Positions 6,943 through 9,745 of a stretch of 9,745 nt of DNA are shown here, piece after piece (the stretch's first letter is position 1; each line of letters starts with the position of its first letter). Location: the NCBI GenBank assembly GCA_002440265.1, contig DJSG01000056.1:1-9745 (forward strand), read 5' to 3'. Source of the stretch: Bacteroidales bacterium UBA6340. Its GTDB lineage: Bacteria > Bacteroidota > Bacteroidia > Bacteroidales > Paludibacteraceae. Made by a program: the position numbers and the translations under genes. Under the pieces are notes generated by a model. The model was not told where the DNA came from. It did not search any database and saw nothing but the letters and a program-made list of their open reading frames with translations.

Positions 6943-7124
6943 CGATATTTGTAGCGATAGTCTATACCGACGATAGAGCCTGAGAAAGTAAGGATTTCGC
7001 CGAAGGCTACGAGGACAGAGGAGTGAATCTCGCCTGCAGGCGGCAGGGCTATTCCTGCGACCAGCAATGCGCACCCGAAAGTGCACATCGCGGTAGCGAG
7101 AATGAGTTGCAAATGCTTCGTCAT
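6936..7124 (-). CDS. Small two-helix membrane protein, holin-like
   Basis: This is a 62-residue protein with two hydrophobic helices, about residues 5-27 (LQLILATAMCTFGCALLVAGIAL) and 35-54 (SSVLVAFGEILTFSGSIVGI), joined by a short PPAGEIH turn, and a basic tail YRYKYRG. Two helices, very small size and a charged end fit class II holins, which make holes in the inner membrane for wall enzymes. Similar small proteins near DUF5675 or amidase genes are familiar to me from Bacteroidota genomes. I chose ATG 7124 since the longer open frame upstream only reads the heptad repeat DNA. It is third in a five-gene minus-strand operon, just ahead of DUF5675. The membrane topology is clear; the holin role is inferred. 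Confidence 0.7.
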   Translation of the reverse strand: MTKHLQLILATAMCTFGCALLVAGIALPPAGEIHSSVLVAFGEILTFSGSIVGIDYRYKYRG

Positions 7125-7286
7125 ATTTGGTTGAGGGTTAAAAGTTGAGAGTTGAATGTTTAGAGTTGAATGTTTAGAGTTGAGTGCAGTGGAGAGTGAA
7201 TAGAAGAAAGTAGTCTGCGCAAAACTATCAAACTTTCCGCTATCCAACTGCTCTCAACATTCAACTCTAAACGTTTAACTATTTCA
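7125..7286. repeat. Heptad-repeat element B with 16-bp inverted arms
   Basis: Six uninterrupted 7-mers of the AGTTGAG/TGTTTAG type run from 7143 to 7184. The 16 bases at 7159-7174 are the exact reverse complement of 7256-7271, so the element can form a long hairpin with a loop of about 80 bases. It fills the whole gap between the holin-like gene and the upstream paralogue gene, and shares an exact 25-base block (7173-7197) with element A. Confidence 0.75.
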
Positions 7287-7622
7287 TTATGCTACCTCCT
7301 CTGCACATTGGTGCCAAACGTACTGACGAAGGGTGCGATACTGCGTCTGCGACTTGAAAGCCGCGATGTCGGCTGGCATTTTCGAGGCATCTTGGAGACG
7401 CTTATGAGTTGCCATGCAGATAGCACCAAAGCGGGTGCGGTACTCTACCTCGGACTGCGAGGGCGAGGACTTGCGCTTGCCCATGATATGGGTGTAGTTG
7501 GGGTTTGCCAGCATTGCCGCATTGGATGTGGCTGCCTGACGGCGCATAAAAGTTACGGTACTTGCCTTTGACAATTTGCCAGAGACGGATTTGACGGGAT
7601 CGATATAGATTACTTTAGCCAT
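7287..7622 (-). CDS. Small basic protein of unknown function, paralogue B
   Basis: This 111-residue protein starts MAKVIYIDPVKSVSGKL and ends with DIAAFKSQTQYRTLRQYVW and a short tail. It is related to the product of 7794-8102: both open with a (I/P)xDxVKS(L/V)SGK block, contain an NP in the middle followed by an R-x-RF-A/G motif, and close with DIAA...FKS...YRTLxxYxf. It is basic, has no signal or membrane helix, and should be cytoplasmic. The 'SGK ... NP ... Q ... RxxF' order loosely recalls DUF6266-type proteins of Bacteroidota; I hold that weakly. It is the second gene of the operon ahead of the holin-like gene, so it may be a structural or regulatory partner of the lysis-like set. Function unknown. 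Confidence 0.75.
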   Translation of the reverse strand: MAKVIYIDPVKSVSGKLSKASTVTFMRRQAATSNAAMLANPNYTHIMGKRKSSPSQSEVEYRTRFGAICMATHKRLQDASKMPADIAAFKSQTQYRTLRQYVWHQCAEEVA

Positions 7623-7793
7623 TTGTTTATTGGTTTAGAAGTTTATGGGTTTATACGTAGTTTAATTAGTTTAGGGTTGAGAGTTTAAAGTTGAGAGAAG
7701 TTGATAAGTTGTAAGTTGATAGTTTAGCACGTATTCTACTATTCACTAATAACTTCCTGCTGCGCTAAACACTAAACATTAAACGCTCAACTA
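7623..7793. repeat. Heptad-repeat element C between the paralogues
   Basis: Four tandem 7-mers (AGTTTAG, GGTTGAG, AGTTTAA, AGTTGAG) lie at 7668-7695, followed by looser AAGTTGAT units to 7727. The right side (7764-7793) carries the complementary words CTAAAC, TAAAC and CTCAAC, so the gap can fold like elements A and B, although its core sequence differs from theirs. Confidence 0.65.
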
Positions 7794-8102
7794 CTATGCG
7801 GATAACTTAGCCATTTCTTTGGCAAAGATGTAGCCATTGAGAGTGCGGTACTTGCCGGGGTTGGACTTGAAGGCGGCAGCATAGGCGGCAATGTCTTGCG
7901 CCGAAAGAGCCTTGATAGCGGCACGGGTTTGTGCAAAACGGTTACGTTGTGCGACTTGCTGTGCTGTCGGGTCGGCGGTACTCGGGTTGCAGATTTTGCC
8001 TGTGTAGCGGGTGCCGTTACGCATAGCGAAATAGGTGTCGGAGTGTTGGCATACTTTGCCGGAAAGGGACTTTACCAAGTCCATAGGAATGTACTTAGAC
8101 AT
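7794..8102 (-). CDS. Small basic protein of unknown function, paralogue A
   Basis: First gene of the minus-strand operon, 102 residues. It begins MSKYIPMDLVKSLSGKV, continues with a CQHSDTYFAMRNGTRYTGKI segment and CNPSTADPTAQQ, then RNRFAQTRAAIKAL, and ends DIAAYAAAFKSNPGKYRTLN followed by GYIFAKEMAKLSA. The blocks match the neighbouring 111-residue protein, so the two arose by duplication. It is basic with no signal or membrane helix. The pattern of SGK, NP, AQQxxxRxRFA loosely recalls DUF6266-like proteins, without certainty. ATG 8102 follows a run of A and the heptad-rich leader; a promoter lies about 130 bases upstream. Function unknown. Confidence 0.8.
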   Translation of the reverse strand: MSKYIPMDLVKSLSGKVCQHSDTYFAMRNGTRYTGKICNPSTADPTAQQVAQRNRFAQTRAAIKALSAQDIAAYAAAFKSNPGKYRTLNGYIFAKEMAKLSA

Positions 8103-8242
8103 TTTTTGTTAGTTTATAAGTTAATGAGTTGATGAGTTTATGAGAAGTTCTATAAGTTAGGAGTTTAAGAGGTTTATCCTGCGGACGTCTCACGCAGAAT
8201 GAGTGCTCCTAATTAACTTCCCTGTTCTTTCGAAAGACGGTG
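8103..8242 (-). promoter_or_regulatory. Long structured 5' leader of the minus-strand operon
   Basis: From the predicted start near 8235 to the ATG at 8102 the transcript would have about 130 untranslated bases. TTAGGAG at 8157-8163 pairs with CTCCTAA at 8206-8212, enclosing a second hairpin, CTGCG at 8179-8183 with CGCAG at 8193-8197. The rest (8108-8155) is degenerate heptad/octad repeat (TGAGTTGA, TGAGTTTA). A leader this long and folded may control the operon, but I cannot match it to a known riboswitch. Confidence 0.4.
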
Positions 8243-8274
8243 CAAAGATAAGGCGGGAACGGGCGTTTTGCAAC
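8243..8274 (-). promoter_or_regulatory. Bacteroides-type promoter of the lysis-like operon
   Basis: On the minus strand TATCTTTG (8250-8243) is a perfect TAnnTTTG -7 element. Exactly 20 bases upstream lies GTTG (8274-8271), one mismatch from the -33 consensus TTTG. It is placed to transcribe the five genes from 8102 down to 5844, and no other good match was seen on this strand between them. Confidence 0.65.
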
Positions 8275-8397
8275 GATTCAAATCAATGAAATACAAGCAA
8301 AGTCATTGACTGCTGTCAATACGTTGTATCTATTGTATTGAATACAAGCAAGATATTTGTTTTACTTGGAGCGCAAAAACAGGGTGTTTTTGAGGTA
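8275..8397. promoter_or_regulatory. Repeats and dyads upstream of the operon promoter
   Basis: Just upstream of the minus-strand promoter are AATACAAGCAA twice (8290-8300 and 8341-8351), a dyad ATTGAC-TGCT-GTCAAT at 8305-8320, and a dyad CAATAC (8318-8323) / GTATTG (8335-8340). They could be operators for a regulator of the operon. At 8374-8392 CAAAAACA and TGTTTTTG pair around GGG, a hairpin right after the stop of the 8398-8769 gene, but without a clear U-run on that strand. No gene is visible here. Confidence 0.4.
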
Positions 8398-8769
8398 TTA
8401 TTTACTCAAAATCAGTATCCGACGGCGGATATCGTCTTCGTATTTTGTCACTTTTTGAAAAGCGTACCACAGACTATTGGGTGAAACGAGCCACCCCACA
8501 ATGGGTGTGAGTACGTCTGCAAGCATTGGCATACTGCTCCATTTGCAGGGCCATGTTTGCCCAAGACGCTTGTGGGCTTCGATTTCAATGACAATACGCA
8601 AGTAATCGTCTTTGACGAAAAAAGCGTTGCCTGTTTGGATAGAGGCTTGAAGTATTTCGTTTTCATCTAACAGGATTGCCATCAGTTGGTTTTGTTGCTC
8701 CAAAAGGTTGTGCAGTTGCTGTTTGTTCTCTAGCCATTGGGCTTGGAATGAATCGGATACATTTTTCAT
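8398..8769 (-). CDS. Hypothetical protein with helical N-terminus
   Basis: This is a 123-residue protein I do not recognise. Residues 8-42 are rich in Gln, Leu and Glu (QAQWLENKQQLHNLLEQQNQ onward) and should form one long helix or coiled coil. The middle has a KDDYLRIVIEIEAHKRLG strand-helix segment, then a hydrophobic Pro/Trp-rich part (WPCKWSSMPMLADVLTPIVG) and a charged end KYEDDIRRRILILSK. No signal peptide or certain membrane helix. It is preceded by a strong terminator 32 bases upstream of its ATG, so it is not simply co-transcribed with the endonuclease remnant, yet I see no good promoter in the short gap. The alternative frame at 8448-8666 is a shadow. Lower GC than the operon downstream suggests a different origin. 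Confidence 0.65.
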   Translation of the reverse strand: MKNVSDSFQAQWLENKQQLHNLLEQQNQLMAILLDENEILQASIQTGNAFFVKDDYLRIVIEIEAHKRLGQTWPCKWSSMPMLADVLTPIVGWLVSPNSLWYAFQKVTKYEDDIRRRILILSK

Positions 8770-8800
8770 ACGATTAGAAATTATAGGGTTAATAGATAAA

Positions 8801-8833
8801 TAAAAACCGCACCCTTATTAGTGAAGGTGCGGT
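8801..8833 (-). terminator. Intrinsic terminator before the 8398-8769 gene
   Basis: On the minus strand ACCGCACC (8833-8826) pairs with GGTGCGGT (8813-8806) across a loop of about 12 bases, followed by TTTTTA. It should end transcription from the AlwI-like gene. It lies only 32 bases before the next ATG (8769), so it may also act as an attenuator for that gene. Confidence 0.75.
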
Positions 8834-8864
8834 GTAAGGTTGTACGAAAAATGTAAAGATACGT

Positions 8865-8891
8865 AATTCGGCAGCCGATGGCTGGCGAATT
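8865..8891. repeat. 27-base near-perfect palindrome
   Basis: AATTCG (8865-8870) and CAGCC (8872-8876) are mirrored by GGCTG (8880-8884) and CGAATT (8886-8891), with one G-G mismatch and a 3-base centre GAT. It lies six bases past the stop of the AlwI-like gene and ahead of the terminator at 8801-8833. It may be an extra termination or RNA-stabilising hairpin, or a protein-binding or recombination site. Confidence 0.55.
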
Positions 8892-8896
8892 ATAGA

Positions 8897-9640
8897 CTAC
8901 TCATTTTCAGTGTATAAAGCAGCCGATTGGTTTAGAAAGTCAATGAACTTATCAATGGGATATGGACGAATAGTACGTCCTGTATCTGCTTTAACGAATT
9001 GTATTTGTCGAAGACTATCCTTGAATATGGTAGGTGCAATGAACATGGCTTGTGCACTACGTTGTTCTCTTTCTATAAACTCGTTAAGGTGTCGCTCTAT
9101 AGGCCACACCTCCATCATTGTTTGCGTGCGCCCTTCTGCCATTGTTACCTCCACAAGAATTCCGTGGGTATTTTCTATACACTCTATATCACCCCGATTG
9201 CCGCCCGCAGTTGAAGTGGGCAGTCCTGTATCATCACAAGTATAATTTGGAATAACTCGTACTTGTGGAAGTTTAGATTTGATACTTAATGCGGTTAAAA
9301 ACTCAAGTCTCACAGGTTCTGCGAGGAATTTGAGAACATCATCTTTTGAGGTTTTACGTTTTTGCAAATTGGATAATTCTTTTTGTATAATTTCCCACGA
9401 ATATGTTTCAACCCAGTTACAAAGCAATTTTTCTGATTGGTGTAAGGTAATAGGACGAGTTTCAACAGCAAATAGATGAGTATCCACTTGCGCCATATAG
9501 TCAAAATATGCTTTCTCATCGGTGTAATGCTGATAAGAAGCATAGTGCTGTAATATGTATTGTGCTTTCTTCTCCTCATTATGGTTTATATCCAAGAAAC
9601 GCCCTGCTCCACGTAAAGAAAATAAGCCTGTAATACGCAT
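8897..9640 (-). CDS. AlwI-family Type IIS endonuclease, catalytic half only
   Basis: This 247-residue protein carries the C-terminal signatures of AlwI-like Type IIS enzymes: MRITGLFSLRGAGRFLDIN (1-19), PNYTCDDTGLP (131-141), GNRGDIEC (148-154), ILVEVT (161-166), RTQTMMEVWPIERHL (171-185) and MFIAPTIFKDSL (199-210). Glu113, Asp151, Glu164 and Glu177 have the same spacing as the catalytic acids I remember for the related nickase Nt.BspD6I (E418, D456, E469, E482), so the active site looks whole. Family members usually carry an N-terminal recognition domain of several hundred residues, which is absent. Homology-like sequence (EYPDEFIRK) continues upstream of the ATG until an in-frame TAA at 9686-9688. 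It is either a broken gene or a catalytic-only subunit like the small subunit of R.BspD6I. No partner methyltransferase is in view. Confidence 0.8.
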   Translation of the reverse strand: MRITGLFSLRGAGRFLDINHNEEKKAQYILQHYASYQHYTDEKAYFDYMAQVDTHLFAVETRPITLHQSEKLLCNWVETYSWEIIQKELSNLQKRKTSKDDVLKFLAEPVRLEFLTALSIKSKLPQVRVIPNYTCDDTGLPTSTAGGNRGDIECIENTHGILVEVTMAEGRTQTMMEVWPIERHLNEFIEREQRSAQAMFIAPTIFKDSLRQIQFVKADTGRTIRPYPIDKFIDFLNQSAALYTENE

Positions 9641-9745
9641 TTTTCTAATAAACTCATCCGGATATTCATTTATAATAGTTGCTCCTTAAGAATTAGATTG
9701 CATAGGGTATAATTGTATCGGGGGTATCGAAATGGCTGCGTAGTA
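9641..9745 (-). pseudogene. Upstream remnant of the AlwI-like gene, broken by a stop
   Basis: In the same frame as the AlwI-like gene, bases 9685-9641 read GATIINEYPDEFIRK, which runs directly into MRITGLF as expected inside the family's conserved block. TAA at 9688-9686 interrupts it. Above that stop the frame is open again to the window edge (ending LYPMQSNS before the stop). This could be the N-terminal part of the original enzyme with a nonsense mutation, or unrelated DNA joined by a deletion; the short stretch cannot decide. Confidence 0.4.

Noticed and set aside
7125..7247. Longer N-terminus for the holin-like protein starting at 7247
   Set aside because: The extra 41 residues are translated from heptad repeat DNA; ATG 7124 starts a normal first helix.
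5704..7797. Regularly spaced repeats suggesting a CRISPR array
   Set aside because: The units are 7 bases long, tandem without spacers, and separated by genes; no cas gene is present.
8448..8666. 72-codon minus-strand frame inside the 8398-8769 gene
   Set aside because: It overlaps the longer frame, which has a more protein-like composition; neither is recognised but only one is likely real.

Overview
The window most likely comes from a member of the Bacteroidota, probably order Bacteroidales; I cannot name the genus. The signs are two promoters of the Bacteroides type (TTTG, about 20 bases, TAnnTTTG), start codons preceded by A/T-rich leaders without Shine-Dalgarno motifs, roughly balanced GC, intergenic DNA full of AGTTGAG/AGTTTAG heptads, and a gene set familiar from that group (RND efflux, DUF5675, a small two-helix membrane protein).

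Layout. (1) 1-71, +: last codons of an RND efflux adaptor. (2) 75-2618, +: a complete Type II restriction-modification cassette of C5-cytosine methyltransferase, small HTH controller-type regulator and a PD-(D/E)XK endonuclease that resembles HaeIII in short motifs. (3) 2617-5703, +: the RND pump that should directly follow the adaptor. The cassette therefore sits inside an efflux operon. A 5-base repeat, AGAAT, lies at both edges, and joining across it would put the pump ATG one base after the adaptor stop. (4) 5704-8274, -: a five-gene operon converging on the pump. From its promoter it encodes two paralogous small proteins of unknown function, a 62-aa holin-like membrane protein, a DUF5675 protein, and, overlapping the latter by 152 bases, a lipoprotein with a C-terminal membrane helix (unimolecular-spanin topology). 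All but one of its main intergenic gaps, the pump junction and the leader are filled with heptad repeats. (5) 8398-8769, -: an unrecognised protein behind a strong terminator. (6) 8897-9745, -: an AlwI-family (Type IIS) endonuclease reduced to its catalytic half, with an in-frame stop just upstream of its present start.

How the parts may work together. The methyltransferase has its own promoter and terminator, and the controller and nuclease genes follow as a coupled pair. No terminator is seen between the nuclease and the pump, so the pump may now depend on transcription from the R-M cassette. The minus-strand operon looks like a holin, wall-active protein and spanin set without any visible phage structural gene. 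It could be a prophage remnant, a domesticated lysis cassette or a release system of the kind called type 10 secretion. Separately, GGCC, the HaeIII site, occurs only three times in the 9,745 bases by my reading, against 16 CCGG, which fits the HaeIII-like guess for the nuclease. All family names come from motif reading without database searches.
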